Shown piece after piece: positions 52,949 to 61,799 of a stretch of DNA of 64,000 nucleotides (positions within the stretch are counted from its first letter, which is position 1; every line of letters starts with the position of its first letter). The notes under the pieces are model-generated. The model ran no database searches and had not been told where the DNA came from. It saw nothing but the letters and a program-made list of their open reading frames with translations. Source of the DNA: Agromyces sp. ISL-38 (GTDB taxonomy: Bacteria; Actinomycetota; Actinomycetes; Actinomycetales; Microbacteriaceae); contig NZ_JAGGPF010000003.1 in NCBI RefSeq assembly GCF_018613935.1, forward strand, positions 31,225-95,224, given 5' to 3'. The translations under genes were made by a program, and so were the position numbers.

Positions 52949-54372
52949 GCGGGATTCCCTTCGGAGCCGGCCGAGGTCTCGGGGCCGGATGCTGCGAGGC
53001 CCTCGTCTCGGGCGAGCAGGTCGGCCTCGGTCTCGCCGCGCACGATCACGCGGGCGACCCCGTCGCGAACGGCGATCACGGGGGGTCGCGGCACGTGGTT
53101 GTAGTTCGACGCGAGCGACCAGCAGTAGGCGCCGGTCGCGGCGACGGCGAGCAGGTCGCCCGGTGCGACATCCGCCGGCAGGTACTCGGCGTCGACGATG
53201 ATGTCGCCGGATTCGCAGTGCTTGCCGGCGACCCGCACGAGCGCGGGCTCGGCATGGGAGATGCGCGAGGCGATGCGGGCGGAGTAGTCGGCGCCGTACA
53301 GGGCGGTTCGGGCGTTGTCGCTCATGCCGCCGTCGACCGACACGTAGTGGCGCATGCCGCCGTCGATCGGCACGGGCTTCACAGTGCCGACCGAGTAGAG
53401 CGTGACGCCTGCCGGGCCGATGATGGAGCGACCGGGCTCGAAGGCGAGCTTCGGCACGGGCACGCCCGCGGCGCGGCATCCGTCGGCGACCGCGTTCGCG
53501 ATGCCCTGGGCGATCGCTTCGATCGGCGCCGGCTCGTCGGCCGAGGTGTAGGCGATGCCGAAGCCGCCGCCGAGGTTCAGCTCGGGCACGGGGGCGATGC
53601 GTGCGAGCTCGGCGTGTGCCGCGAGCAGTCGTTCGGCCGACTCGGCGAACCCCGCGGAGTCGAAGATCTGGGAGCCGATGTGGCAGTGCAGGCCCAGGAA
53701 GTCGAGTGAGGGGTGCGAACGGATGCGCGTGCCGAGCTCGACGGCCCGCTCGAGCGAGACGCCGAACTTCTGGTCTTCGTGCGCCGTCGCGAGGAACTCG
53801 TGGGTCGAGGCATGCACGCCGCTGTTCACCCGGAGCCGCACGGGCTGCACGCGACCGGCGCGTGCCGCGGCATCCGCGACCCGCTCGATCTCGATCTCGC
53901 TGTCGATGATGATCGCCCCGACGCCCGCGACGACCGCCCGGTCGATCTCGACGAGCGACTTGTTGTTGCCGTGGAAGCCGAGCCGCGCGGGGTCAGCGCC
54001 CGCGGCGAGCGCGACGGCGAGCTCGCCCCCTGTGCACACGTCGACCGCAAGCCCCTCTTCGGTCACCCAGCGCACGATCGCACCCGAGAGGAACGCCTTG
54101 CCCGCGTAGTAGATCGTCACAGTCGTGCCGACGGATGCCGCAGCGGCCTCGAACGCGGCGCGGATGCGCACCGCGCGACCCCGGGCGTCGGTCTCGTCGA
54201 CGACGTAGAGCGGCGTGCCGAACTCGGCCGCGAGGGACTCGGCGTCACGGCCCGCGATCATGAGCCGCCCGGCGTCGTCGCGCGCGGCGCTCGACGGCCA
54301 CACCTGCGGCGCGAGCGCATTGGCATCGGCGGGCACGCGGAGCCATCCGGGGACAGGGGCGGTGGTAGCCAC
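52945..54372 (-). CDS. lysA: Diaminopimelate decarboxylase
   Basis: This 475-residue PLP enzyme makes lysine from meso-diaminopimelate. The cofactor Lys lies in IYYAGKAFLS near residue 92, followed by FHGNNKS, LHCHIGSQIFD, the glycine loop LNLGGGFGIAY and FEPGRSIIGPAG. The C-terminal part carries CESGDIIVDAEYLP with the active-site Cys. The GTG start is preceded by a modest GAGG-like site. It heads lysA-hom-thrC-thrB. Confidence 0.95.
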   Translation of the reverse strand: MATTAPVPGWLRVPADANALAPQVWPSSAARDDAGRLMIAGRDAESLAAEFGTPLYVVDETDARGRAVRIRAAFEAAAASVGTTVTIYYAGKAFLSGAIVRWVTEEGLAVDVCTGGELAVALAAGADPARLGFHGNNKSLVEIDRAVVAGVGAIIIDSEIEIERVADAAARAGRVQPVRLRVNSGVHASTHEFLATAHEDQKFGVSLERAVELGTRIRSHPSLDFLGLHCHIGSQIFDSAGFAESAERLLAAHAELARIAPVPELNLGGGFGIAYTSADEPAPIEAIAQGIANAVADGCRAAGVPVPKLAFEPGRSIIGPAGVTLYSVGTVKPVPIDGGMRHYVSVDGGMSDNARTALYGADYSARIASRISHAEPALVRVAGKHCESGDIIVDAEYLPADVAPGDLLAVAATGAYCWSLASNYNHVPRPPVIAVRDGVARVIVRGETEADLLARDEGLAASGPETSAGSEGNPA

Positions 54373-54497
54373 GGTGGAAACCTCACGGGACGGACGTATC
54401 GACGGGTCGCTCGCGGCGAGCGAACCCGGATTGGTTCCTGAAGCCTGCTGCGGATTCCGCTCGCGCGGAACACCGGTGAGTCTATCGAGGGCGGGTT

Positions 54498-54519
54498 GAG
54501 CAGCCGAATCGGGCTGCTC
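54498..54519 (-). terminator. Hairpin downstream of the LmeA-like gene
   Basis: GAGCAGCC (54498-54505) pairs perfectly with GGCTGCTC (54512-54519) around a 6-base loop. It starts 14 bases past the stop of the minus-strand gene at 54533 and upstream of the lysA start, so it can separate the two units. There is no T-run. Confidence 0.5.
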
Positions 54520-54532
54520 GCGCGTCGTCGCG

Positions 54533-55342
54533 TTAGTCGCAGCTGCCGGTCTGCTCGAGGCTCGCCCGGTCGATCATGATCCGCTGCGCATCGAGCTCGA
54601 CGTGCGCGGTGCCGGGCGTGATCGTGATGCTCGACACCTCGACTCCCTCGGGCAGATACTGCGCGACGCAGACGTCGAGCGGGTCGTCGCCGACGAGCCG
54701 GGCGATCAGGTCCGAGACATCGATCGCGGCGCCACCGGCTCCGACCGTGACGTCGACCGGCTCGAGCAGTACCGAGGCGCCCGCTGCGGTCGGCTTCGCG
54801 GCAACCGAGTAGTCGACCGCGACGCCGAGCAGGTCGGTCGTGCCCTCGTAGCCGATCGTGCCCTGGCCGAACGTGAGGCCCCCGTCGATGCCCGGCACCG
54901 TGACGAGCCGGTTGACGGCGTCCTGGCCGATCTCGATCGTCGCGTCGACGTTCGCGACGGGCGATGCGAGGTCGATGGGAACGCCCTCGGCGACGACGTC
55001 GATGTCGAGCGGCGCCCCCTCCACGACGAGCTTGGGAGCGCTCAGCTCGACGTGGTCGATGGTGCCCGAGAGGAGCTGCGCGAGCATCGAGAAGCCCCCG
55101 ATCGACACGTCGACGTCGCCCTCGACCCCGGCGGGCAGGCCGGCCTCGATCTGCTCGCGGGTGAGTTGCTCGGCGATGTTGCGCGTGACGACGTCGGCGA
55201 CGACGAGGAGCGCGCCGATGGCGACCACGACCACGACGACCGCGATCCAGGCACGCGCGGCACGGCGGCGCGGGCGGCGGGCGGTGGTGCCGGGCGTAGC
55301 CGGCGCGAAGATCTCGGTGGGCTGGTCGTCGCGTTCCGCCAT
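54533..55342 (-). CDS. DUF2993 membrane-anchored protein, LmeA-like
   Basis: This 269-residue protein has a basic cytoplasmic tail, one membrane helix (AWIAVVVVVVAIGALLVVAD, residues 31-50) and an outer beta-rich DUF2993 domain. In mycobacteria a DUF2993 protein, LmeA, takes part in lipomannan elongation in the periplasm; a lipid-binding role is inferred here. Two cysteines lie near the C-terminus (DVCVAQ and GSCD). It lies between argS and lysA, whose genes adjoin directly in M. tuberculosis. Confidence 0.82.
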   Translation of the reverse strand: MAERDDQPTEIFAPATPGTTARRPRRRAARAWIAVVVVVVAIGALLVVADVVTRNIAEQLTREQIEAGLPAGVEGDVDVSIGGFSMLAQLLSGTIDHVELSAPKLVVEGAPLDIDVVAEGVPIDLASPVANVDATIEIGQDAVNRLVTVPGIDGGLTFGQGTIGYEGTTDLLGVAVDYSVAAKPTAAGASVLLEPVDVTVGAGGAAIDVSDLIARLVGDDPLDVCVAQYLPEGVEVSSITITPGTAHVELDAQRIMIDRASLEQTGSCD

Positions 55343-55368
55343 GATGGCTCCCGGGTTTCGAGGTGGCG

Positions 55369-57042
55369 TTACATCCGCTCGGGTGCCGAGACGCCGATCA
55401 GGTCGAGGCCGTTGCGGATCACCTGGCCCGTCGCGTCGTTCAGCCAGAGCCGGGTGCGGTGCAGGTCGCCGATCGGCTCATCGCCGAGTGGAACCACGCG
55501 GCAGTTGTCGTACCAGCGGTGATAGAGGCCCGCGAGCTCTTCGAGGTACCGGGCGACGCGGTGCGGCTCGCGGAGCTCCGCGGCCTGCGCGACGATGCGC
55601 GGAAACTCCTGCAGCGCCCCGAGAAGCGCCGACTCGGTCTCGTGCGTCAGCAGTTCGGGCGCGAACACCGAGCGATCGACGCCGGATGCTGCGGCATTCA
55701 GTGCGAGCTGGGTGGTGCGTGCGTGCACGTACTGCACATAGAAGACGGGGTTGTCGTTGCTGCGTCGCTGAAGGATCTCGGGATCGATCGTGAGCGGCGA
55801 GTCGGCCGGGTAGCGCGCGAGGGTGTAGCGCAGGGCGTCGGTGCCGAGCCACGCCTGGAGATCGTCGAGTTCGATGATGTTGCCGGCGCGCTTGGAGAGC
55901 TTCGCGCCGTTCACGCTCACGAGCTGGCCGATGAGCACCTCGATGTCGCGCTGCGGGTCGTCGCCGGCGGCCCCTGCAAGCGCCTTCAGGCGGTGCACAT
56001 AGCCGTGATGGTCGGCGCCGAGCAGGTAGATCTTGTGCGCGAAGCCGCGGTCGCCCTTGTCGAGGTAGTACGCCGCATCGGCGGCGAAGTAGGTGTAGAC
56101 GCCGTTGCCGCGTCGGATGACCCGATCTTTGTCGTCGCCGAAGTCGGTCGTGCGCACCCAGACCGCATCGTCGTCGTCGTAGACGTGTCCTTGGGCACGA
56201 AGGCGCTCGACGGCGGTGTCGACGTCGGAGAGCCCGTCGTCGCCCTTCGCGTGCAGGCGGCGTTCGCTCGTCCACACGTCGAAGTGCACGTTGAATCGTG
56301 CGAGGGACTCGCGGATCTCGCCGAGCTGCAGCTCATAGGCGATGTCGGTGGCCGTGTGCAGCGCGACGTCGTCGGCGAGCGCCAGCAGGTTGGGCTCTCG
56401 TTCGAGCACCCGCCCGGCGAGGTCGGCGATGTAGCTGCCCGGGTAGCCGCCCTCTGGGGTGGGCTCCCCCTTGGCAGCCGCGAGCACTGACAGTCCGAAG
56501 GTGTCCATCTGGCTGCCCGCGTCGTTGATGTAGTACTCGTCGGCGACCTCGGCGCCCGCGGCGCGGAGGACTCGGCCGATCGAGTCGCCGAGCGCCGCCC
56601 AGCGGGTGTGGCCGATGTGCAGCGGCCCGGTGGGGTTCGCCGAGACGAACTCGAGGTTGATGCGGCTGCCCGCGAGCGTGTCGCTGTGGCCGTATTCGGC
56701 CCCGGCTTCGACGATCGTCTTCGCGAGGGCGCCGGCCGCGGCCGCGTCGAGGCGGATGTTGATGAAGCCCGGGCCGGCCACCTCGGTGCTCGCGACGCCG
56801 TCGACTTCGGCGAGGCCCGCCGCGAGCTCGGTCGCGATCTCGCGAGGGCTCGCTCCGAGCGGCTTGGCCACCCGCAGTGCGATGCTCGACGCCCAATCGC
56901 CGTGCTCGCGGAGCTTCGGTCGTTCGAGCGTGACCGCCTCGGGCGCGAGCTCGATCGCGACCTCCGAGCCCGCCGCGCGACGGCGCTCGATGAGCGCGGT
57001 CACGAGGTCGAAGAGGGCACGCGAGAGTTCAGCGGGAGTCAC
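55369..57042 (-). CDS. argS: Arginyl-tRNA synthetase
   Basis: This 557-residue class I synthetase charges tRNA-Arg. It shows the N-terminal Add1 domain, the HIGH motif GPLHIGHTRWAALGD near residue 135, the KMSKS equivalent AKLSKRAGNI near 380 and a C-terminal DALR anticodon-binding domain. I chose GTG 57042 because AGGA lies seven bases upstream; TTG 57048 is too close to that site. It is divergent from a lipoprotein gene over 38 bases. A tRNA-Arg gene lies 2 kb away. Confidence 0.95.
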   Translation of the reverse strand: MTPAELSRALFDLVTALIERRRAAGSEVAIELAPEAVTLERPKLREHGDWASSIALRVAKPLGASPREIATELAAGLAEVDGVASTEVAGPGFINIRLDAAAAGALAKTIVEAGAEYGHSDTLAGSRINLEFVSANPTGPLHIGHTRWAALGDSIGRVLRAAGAEVADEYYINDAGSQMDTFGLSVLAAAKGEPTPEGGYPGSYIADLAGRVLEREPNLLALADDVALHTATDIAYELQLGEIRESLARFNVHFDVWTSERRLHAKGDDGLSDVDTAVERLRAQGHVYDDDDAVWVRTTDFGDDKDRVIRRGNGVYTYFAADAAYYLDKGDRGFAHKIYLLGADHHGYVHRLKALAGAAGDDPQRDIEVLIGQLVSVNGAKLSKRAGNIIELDDLQAWLGTDALRYTLARYPADSPLTIDPEILQRRSNDNPVFYVQYVHARTTQLALNAAASGVDRSVFAPELLTHETESALLGALQEFPRIVAQAAELREPHRVARYLEELAGLYHRWYDNCRVVPLGDEPIGDLHRTRLWLNDATGQVIRNGLDLIGVSAPERM

Positions 57043-57067
57043 CTGCAAATCCTACCCGCGCGATTGA

Positions 57068-57073
57068 TAGGGT
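57068..57073 (+). promoter_or_regulatory. -10 box of a probable leaderless promoter, lipoprotein gene
   Basis: TAGGGT, preceded by GA, ends seven bases before the ATG at 57081, and no ribosome site is present. It lies in the 38-base divergent gap with argS. Confidence 0.45.
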
Positions 57074-57080
57074 TCGTGAC

Positions 57081-57695
57081 ATGCCGCCGTCGATCCGCCT
57101 CCACCGCACCATCCCTGCCGGCCTCGCGATCATCGCGGCGGCATCCGTCGTCTTCCTCGGCGGGTGCACCGGCGAGACGCCCCAGCCCACCGCCACGGCA
57201 GCGCCCCCGGCATCCGAGACCCCTGCGGCCACCGAGCCCGCGCCGACCGAGACGGCCGAGCCGCCCGTCCCCTTCACGATCGAGTGCGACGCGGTGCTCA
57301 CGCCGCAGAACGTCTACGACTTCAACCCCAACTTCGGCGTCGACCCCGACTACTCGGCGTCGGCCGAGGGCATCACCGGTGTCGTCGACGAGGCCGGAAC
57401 CGCGTGCGGCTGGCTGAACCAGACAAGCGGCGAGGTCATCGAGGTCGGTGTCGCCACGCCACCGCCATCGGCCCTCGACGCGCGCAAGAATGCGGCGGCG
57501 CTCGGCAGCAAGCCCGTGCCGACCTACGGCACGCCGCCCGACGTCGAAGGCTATTTCCTCATGTCCGGCGACAGCGGCGAGGCCCAGGTCTTCCACGGTC
57601 CGTACTGGATCGTCATCGACTCGTCGTCGTTCTTCGAGCCCGGCGACGCGCAGTTGATCGTGACCGCGGTGCTCGGCAACCTGCCCGCCGCCTGA
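57081..57695 (+). CDS. Putative secreted lipoprotein
   Basis: This 204-residue protein has a signal peptide (IPAGLAIIAAASVVFLGGC) with a lipobox at Cys29, a Pro/Thr/Ala-rich linker (residues 32-62) and a compact domain with two cysteines (IECDAVL and TACGWLN) that could form a disulfide. I do not recognise the family. It is followed after 14 bases by a ROK regulator gene in the same direction. Surface attachment is clear from the lipobox; function is unknown. Confidence 0.78.
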   Translation: MPPSIRLHRTIPAGLAIIAAASVVFLGGCTGETPQPTATAAPPASETPAATEPAPTETAEPPVPFTIECDAVLTPQNVYDFNPNFGVDPDYSASAEGITGVVDEAGTACGWLNQTSGEVIEVGVATPPPSALDARKNAAALGSKPVPTYGTPPDVEGYFLMSGDSGEAQVFHGPYWIVIDSSSFFEPGDAQLIVTAVLGNLPAA

Positions 57696-57709
57696 GGCGG
57701 TTCGACACC

Positions 57710-58909
57710 ATGCCGTCGAACTCCGCTACGGGCACCCCGTCGTGGCTCGGGGCGGTCAACGACCGCGCGGGACTGTCGGTGCTGCTCGACCACGGACCGC
57801 TCACGCGCAACCGCATCTGCGAGCTCGTGGGGGTCTCGAAGCCGACCGCCTCGCAGATGATGTCGAGGCTCCTCGCCGCCGGGGTCATCGAGGAGCACGG
57901 CCGCACCTCGGGCTCGGCCGGGCGCACCGCCGTGCTGTACGCGCCGCGCACCGACCGGCCGCTCGGCGTGGCGCTCGACCTCGACGCGTTCGAGCTGCGC
58001 GCCACCGTGGTCGACGCGGCGGGTGGAGACCGGCCGATCGTGCGCCTGCCGCTGCCTCGCGACGCCACCGAGCGGTCGGCGGTCGACGAGGTCTCGTGGG
58101 CGATCGCCGAAGCCAGTGCCGCCGCCGGCACCGACCCCGATGCCGTGCACTCGGTCTGCATCGGCATTCCGGGGTACGTCGACCCCGGGCCGTCGGGCGA
58201 GTTGTTCAGCGAGACGCTGCCGGGCTGGCCCGCGCGTCGACTGCGCCCCATCCTCGAGGCCGAGCTCGGCCGCACCGTGGCGATCGAGAACGACGTGAAC
58301 CTCGCCGCGCTCGCCGAGCGCGAGTACGGCGCCGGGGCCGACAACGACGTGTTCGTGCTGCTCTGGCTCGGCAACGGCATCGGGGCATCGTTCGACGTCG
58401 CCGGCGACCTGCACCGTGGCAGCTTCGGCGGCGCCGGCGAGATCGGGTTCCTGCCGCTCTCAGCCGAGGCGAACGCCGTCGATCCCTCGGCGCGGAGCAT
58501 GCAGGATCTCGTGGGCGGCCGGGCGGTCGCCCACCTCGCCAAGTCGCACGGGCTCGACGTCGGCGGATACCACGCGACGCGCGCCGCACTCGCGGCACCC
58601 GAGGCGAGCGCCGTGCGCGATCTCGTCTTCGCCGACCTCGCCGAGCGTGTCGCGCACGTGGCCCTTCCGCTGCTCGCCACGCTGGACCCCGGTCGAGTGG
58701 TGCTCGCGGGCCCGACGGCGAGCATCGGCGGTGAGGCGTTCGCGAACGACGTGGCCCGCGCCATCCGCCGGCTGAGCCGATGGTCGCCCGAGGTCGTGGC
58801 GACCGGGGTCGGCAGCGACCCCGTGCTGCACGGCGCGAAACTGCTGCTCACCGGAAAAGTGCGCGAAGAGCTGCTCGACACGGTCGCCCGCCTCGACCTC
58901 GCGACCTGA
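57710..58909 (+). CDS. ROK-family transcriptional regulator without the zinc motif
   Basis: This 399-residue protein has an N-terminal winged helix (residues 20-65, LVGVSKPTASQMMSRLLAAG) and a ROK sugar-kinase-like domain (VALDLDAFELRATVVDA, IGIPGYVDPGP, ENDVNLAALAERE). The usual CxCGxxGCxE zinc signature after GGAGEIG is absent; the sequence reads GEIGFLPLSAEANAV with Phe in place of the zinc His. It probably acts only as a repressor with an unusual or no sugar ligand. ATG 57710 is preceded by GAGGCGG. Confidence 0.87.
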   Translation: MPSNSATGTPSWLGAVNDRAGLSVLLDHGPLTRNRICELVGVSKPTASQMMSRLLAAGVIEEHGRTSGSAGRTAVLYAPRTDRPLGVALDLDAFELRATVVDAAGGDRPIVRLPLPRDATERSAVDEVSWAIAEASAAAGTDPDAVHSVCIGIPGYVDPGPSGELFSETLPGWPARRLRPILEAELGRTVAIENDVNLAALAEREYGAGADNDVFVLLWLGNGIGASFDVAGDLHRGSFGGAGEIGFLPLSAEANAVDPSARSMQDLVGGRAVAHLAKSHGLDVGGYHATRAALAAPEASAVRDLVFADLAERVAHVALPLLATLDPGRVVLAGPTASIGGEAFANDVARAIRRLSRWSPEVVATGVGSDPVLHGAKLLLTGKVREELLDTVARLDLAT

Positions 58910-58966
58910 GCCGTCGCGGGCAGCCGGCGTCCTGCGCCCGCCGCTCGTTCGCGCGCCCTGCGCGGT

Positions 58967-58995
58967 CTGAGCACCCGGCCGCGAAGTGGTAGTCT
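58967..58995 (+). promoter_or_regulatory. Probable promoter of the tRNA-Arg gene
   Basis: CTGAGC (58967-58972) and TAGTCT (58990-58995) are 17 bases apart, giving a start about six bases upstream of the mature tRNA 5' end. Confidence 0.45.
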
Positions 58996-59007
58996 TTTCA
59001 GCTGTGC

Positions 59008-59080
59008 GCCTCCGTAGCTCAGGGGATAGAGCGCCGGTTTCCGGTACCGTAGGTCGGGGGTTCGAATCCCTCCGGGGGCA
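59008..59080 (+). tRNA. tRNA-Arg (anticodon CCG)
   Basis: The 73-base cloverleaf has a 7-pair acceptor stem (GCCTCCG with CGGGGGC, one T-G pair), the D arm GCTC/GAGC, an anticodon loop TTCCGGT with CCG at the normal place, a 5-base variable loop and a T arm with the invariant TTCGAAT. The first anticodon-stem pair is C-T, a mismatch. CCA is not encoded. It reads the CGG codon. Confidence 0.95.
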
Positions 59081-59139
59081 CAACTGACAACGCGAGATCA
59101 GCTCGGCTGATCGAGCGGAATCGCCCATCGCAACACGAG

Positions 59140-59170
59140 AGCCCTGGCCACCGGCCGGGGCTTCTTCGCT
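59140..59170 (+). terminator. Intrinsic terminator of the tRNA-Arg unit
   Basis: AGCCCTGGCC (59140-59149) pairs with GGCCGGGGCT (59153-59162) as a 10-pair stem with one wobble and a 3-base loop, followed by a T-rich tail (TCTTCGCTT). It is the clearest terminator in the window. Confidence 0.85.
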
Positions 59171-59198
59171 TCCCCGGCGGTTCCTGTCGCGTCGCGTT

Positions 59199-59690
59199 TC
59201 ACGCTGCGTCGCGTTGCACGTTCCAGCAGCGGGTCGAGACGCCGATGGCATTCCACGCATTGATGGTGACAACGAGTGCGAGCAGCGCCGCGAGCCGCTC
59301 CTCGCCGAGCTCGGCGCGCGCCTCGTCGACGACGGCTTCGGGTACGCGCGTCTCAGACAGTCGCGTCACCGATTCGGTGAATTCGAGGGCGGCGCGCTCG
59401 GCGGCGGTGAAGAGCGCCGAATCACGCCAGATCGCGACGGCGTGCAGCTTCTGGTCGGTCACGCCCGCCGCTCGCCCGTCCTTCGAGTGCAGGTCGACAC
59501 AGTAGGCGCATCCGTTCAGCTGCGAGGCGCGCAGTCGCACGAGCTCGCGGAGCGCCGGGTCGAATCCCGCGCGGTCGAGTTCCAGGGTCGCCACGTGATC
59601 GAGCGAGGCGATTGCGCGGGAGAACTGCGGGACCAACTGGTCGAAGTCGAGGCGGACGGGGATGTCGATGAGCGATTCGGTGATGGTCAT
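59199..59690 (-). CDS. Carboxymuconolactone decarboxylase/AhpD-like protein
   Basis: This 163-residue protein shows the AhpD-type redox motif in LNGCAYCVDLHSKD, with the CxxC pair and downstream His, near residues 59-70. These proteins form oligomers and often reduce peroxides or act as thiol oxidoreductases; true decarboxylase activity is unlikely with this motif. The ATG has GGAG three bases upstream and TAGCCT six bases upstream. It is divergent from a MocR regulator, which probably controls it. Confidence 0.9.
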   Translation of the reverse strand: MTITESLIDIPVRLDFDQLVPQFSRAIASLDHVATLELDRAGFDPALRELVRLRASQLNGCAYCVDLHSKDGRAAGVTDQKLHAVAIWRDSALFTAAERAALEFTESVTRLSETRVPEAVVDEARAELGEERLAALLALVVTINAWNAIGVSTRCWNVQRDAA

Positions 59691-59696
59691 GTCTCC

Positions 59697-59702
59697 AGGC
59701 TA
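59697..59702 (-). promoter_or_regulatory. -10 box of a probable leaderless promoter, AhpD-like gene
   Basis: TAGCCT on the minus strand is separated from the ATG at 59690 by six bases. It lies in a 46-base divergent gap with the MocR gene. Confidence 0.45.
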
Positions 59703-59722
59703 GGAGGCGATCGGCCCACTGG

Positions 59723-59742
59723 TATGGTCCATTTCCATGGAC
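59723..59742 (+). promoter_or_regulatory. MocR promoter and overlapping operator candidate
   Basis: TATGGT (59723-59728) ends eight bases before the ATG at 59737, a leaderless arrangement. An inverted repeat GTCCAT-TTCC-ATGGAC (59727-59742) spans the end of this box and the start codon, so a protein bound here would block its own gene, as MocR proteins often do. Confidence 0.5.
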
Positions 59743-61170
59743 GAATCGTGGGCCATTCCGGGCCTCGACCTGCATGTGGAGATCGATCGCGAGCGAAAGG
59801 CCTCGTCGCTCGAGCATGCACTCCGCAGTGCCGTACGAGCCGGTCGGCTGGCGCCGGGCACGCGGCTCCCTGCGTCACGCACGCTCTCGTCCGACCTCGG
59901 CATCGCCCGGAACAGCGTGGCCGACGTGTACGCCCAGCTCACTGCCGAGGGCTGGCTCGAGGCGAGGGTCGGCGCCGGCACGTGGGTGAGCGGCTCCGCG
60001 GTCGCGCACGGCGCCGTGCGTCCGGCAGCGCCGGGCGCGCCATCGGCGGCGCTCGATCTGCGCGGCGGCATCCCCGACGCATCCGGGTTCCCCAGGCGTG
60101 CCTGGGCGGCGGCGGCCCGACGAGCCGTGCTCGGCGCCGCGACATCCGACCTCGGCTACGCCCCGGAACTGGGTTCGCAGGCCCTCCGTGCGACGCTCGC
60201 CGACTACCTCGTCCGCGCCCGCGGCGTCGTCGCGACGACCGATCGGGTGATGGTCGCGCACCGCTTCGGCGAGCTGCTCGGACTCGCCTGCCGAGCGCTC
60301 GCCGCGGGGGGCGCCCGGTCGATCGCCGTCGAAGAGGTCGGTCACGAGGCCCACCGCGAGATCATCCGTGCGAGCGGCCTCACTCACATGGCACTTCCCG
60401 TCGACCGTGACGGCGCAGACACCGAGCGCCTCGACGACCGGGTCGACGCGGTGCTGCTCACCGCCGCCCACCAGTTCCCGACGGGCGTGCCGCTCGCTCC
60501 GGCACGCCGGGTCGCCGCAGTGCAGTGGGCCGAACGCTCAGGCGGCCTCGTCATCGAAGACGACTACGACGGCGAGTTCCGCTACGACCGGCGTGCGATC
60601 GGCGCCCTGCAGGCGCTCGCGCCCGAGCACGTGCTCTACATCGGCACCGCGTCGAAGAGCCTCGCGCCGGCCGTCGGTCTCGCCTGGGCGGTCGTGCCCG
60701 AGCGACTGGTCGCTCCGATCGCCGCCGAACGCAGGGTTGCGGGCACGGCGGCCGACGTGCTCAACCAGCACACCCTGCACGCCTTCATCGGGTCGCACGA
60801 GTTCGACCGCAACGTGCGACGGCTCCGGGCCGAGTACCGGTCCCGCCGCCTCACACTCGAGTCACGCGTCGCCGATGAACTCCCCGGATGCCGTGTCTCC
60901 GGCCTCGCGGCTGGGCTGCACTGCCTCGTCGAACTGCCCGCCGGCACGAGCGAGGCCCGGGTGACCGAGGAGGCCGCACGCCTCGGTCTGCGATTTCACG
61001 GGCTCGAGTCGTTCCGAACGGGCGGCACCGAGTGGCGGCATCCGCCCGCCATGGTCGTCGGCTACGGCGCTCCCCCGCCGCACCGGTTCGCCGAGGCGAT
61101 CGACCTCGCGGTGCGCGCCATTCGCCGAGCTGCCGACAGCTCCCCGGCGACGACGGCAGCGCTACGCTGA
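59737..61170 (+). CDS. MocR/PdxR-family regulator (GntR helix-turn-helix fused to aminotransferase fold)
   Basis: This 477-residue regulator has an N-terminal GntR-type winged helix (residues 22-85, [20 protein letters not shown]) and a fold type I aminotransferase domain that binds PLP. The cofactor aspartate region is [13 protein letters not shown], and the lysine lies in [16 protein letters not shown]. Such proteins sense PLP or an amine-PLP adduct. No pdxS or pdxT genes are adjacent, so the target is more likely the divergent AhpD-like gene. Confidence 0.9.
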   Translation: MDESWAIPGLDLHVEIDRERKASSLEHALRSAVRAGRLAPGTRLPASRTLSSDLGIARNSVADVYAQLTAEGWLEARVGAGTWVSGSAVAHGAVRPAAPGAPSAALDLRGGIPDASGFPRRAWAAAARRAVLGAATSDLGYAPELGSQALRATLADYLVRARGVVATTDRVMVAHRFGELLGLACRALAAGGARSIAVEEVGHEAHREIIRASGLTHMALPVDRDGADTERLDDRVDAVLLTAAHQFPTGVPLAPARRVAAVQWAERSGGLVIEDDYDGEFRYDRRAIGALQALAPEHVLYIGTASKSLAPAVGLAWAVVPERLVAPIAAERRVAGTAADVLNQHTLHAFIGSHEFDRNVRRLRAEYRSRRLTLESRVADELPGCRVSGLAAGLHCLVELPAGTSEARVTEEAARLGLRFHGLESFRTGGTEWRHPPAMVVGYGAPPPHRFAEAIDLAVRAIRRAADSSPATTAALR

Positions 61171-61265
61171 CGGCGACGACAGTCCGCGTGCTCCCCCAAC
61201 GAAACCCGCGGCTCGTTCGTCTGAAGAGGTGACGGGGCAATCCGCCGCCGTCGGGAGGAGTGGGC

Positions 61266-61799
61266 GTGGCCCGGTCGTGGGATGCGGTGGCGACAAAGCT
61301 CGTCGTCGAGCGCGGCGACGCGCTCAGCCGCTACGCCTACCTGCTCACGGGCAGCGTCGACGACGCCGCCGACCTCGTGCAGGACGCCCTCGTGCGCACC
61401 TTCGGCACGCCGAGGTTCGGCCTCACGCTTCCGCGGGCCGAGGCCTACGTGCGCCGCGCCATCCTGAACGCCGTGATCGATCGCTCGAGGCGCGACGGCA
61501 GGTGGCGCAAGGTGCGGCATCTCACGCTCGCGCCCGACTCGGTGGAGTCGGCGGATGCCGCGAGCGACGAGCGACTCGACCTGCTCGAGCGCATTCGGGG
61601 GCTGGCACCACGCCAGGCGGCGTGCATCGTGCTCCGCTACTACGACGACCTCACCGTCGACCAGGTCGCGCACTCGCTCGGCATCAGCTCGGGCGCGGTG
61701 AAGCGCTACCTGAGCGACGGGCTGCGCGCGCTCTCCTCATCGATCGATCCGGCGGGCGGACGCTCGACGCGAACGGGAGGCGACCATGTCAGCAGATGA
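61266..61799 (+). CDS. ECF-type sigma factor, SigE-like
   Basis: This 177-residue sigma-70 family protein has region 2 (SRYAYLLTGSVDDAADLVQD, AYVRRAILNAVIDRSRR) and region 4 (LAPRQAACIVLRYYDDLTVD, LGISSGAVKRYLSDGL). It directs RNA polymerase to an alternative promoter set. I chose GTG 61266 because GGAGGA lies seven bases before it; GTG 61260 is too close to that site. It overlaps the next gene by 14 bases. A GAAAC-N12-CGTC pair at 61201-61221 could be an autoregulated promoter, but the spacing is short. Confidence 0.88.
   Translation: MARSWDAVATKLVVERGDALSRYAYLLTGSVDDAADLVQDALVRTFGTPRFGLTLPRAEAYVRRAILNAVIDRSRRDGRWRKVRHLTLAPDSVESADAASDERLDLLERIRGLAPRQAACIVLRYYDDLTVDQVAHSLGISSGAVKRYLSDGLRALSSSIDPAGGRSTRTGGDHVSR

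Noticed and set aside
49590..54372. Lysine or threonine riboswitch or leader peptide upstream of the lysA-thrB run
   Set aside because: The gap upstream of lysA is 160 bases and shows only one terminator-like hairpin; no run of Thr, Ile or Lys codons and no riboswitch core was seen.
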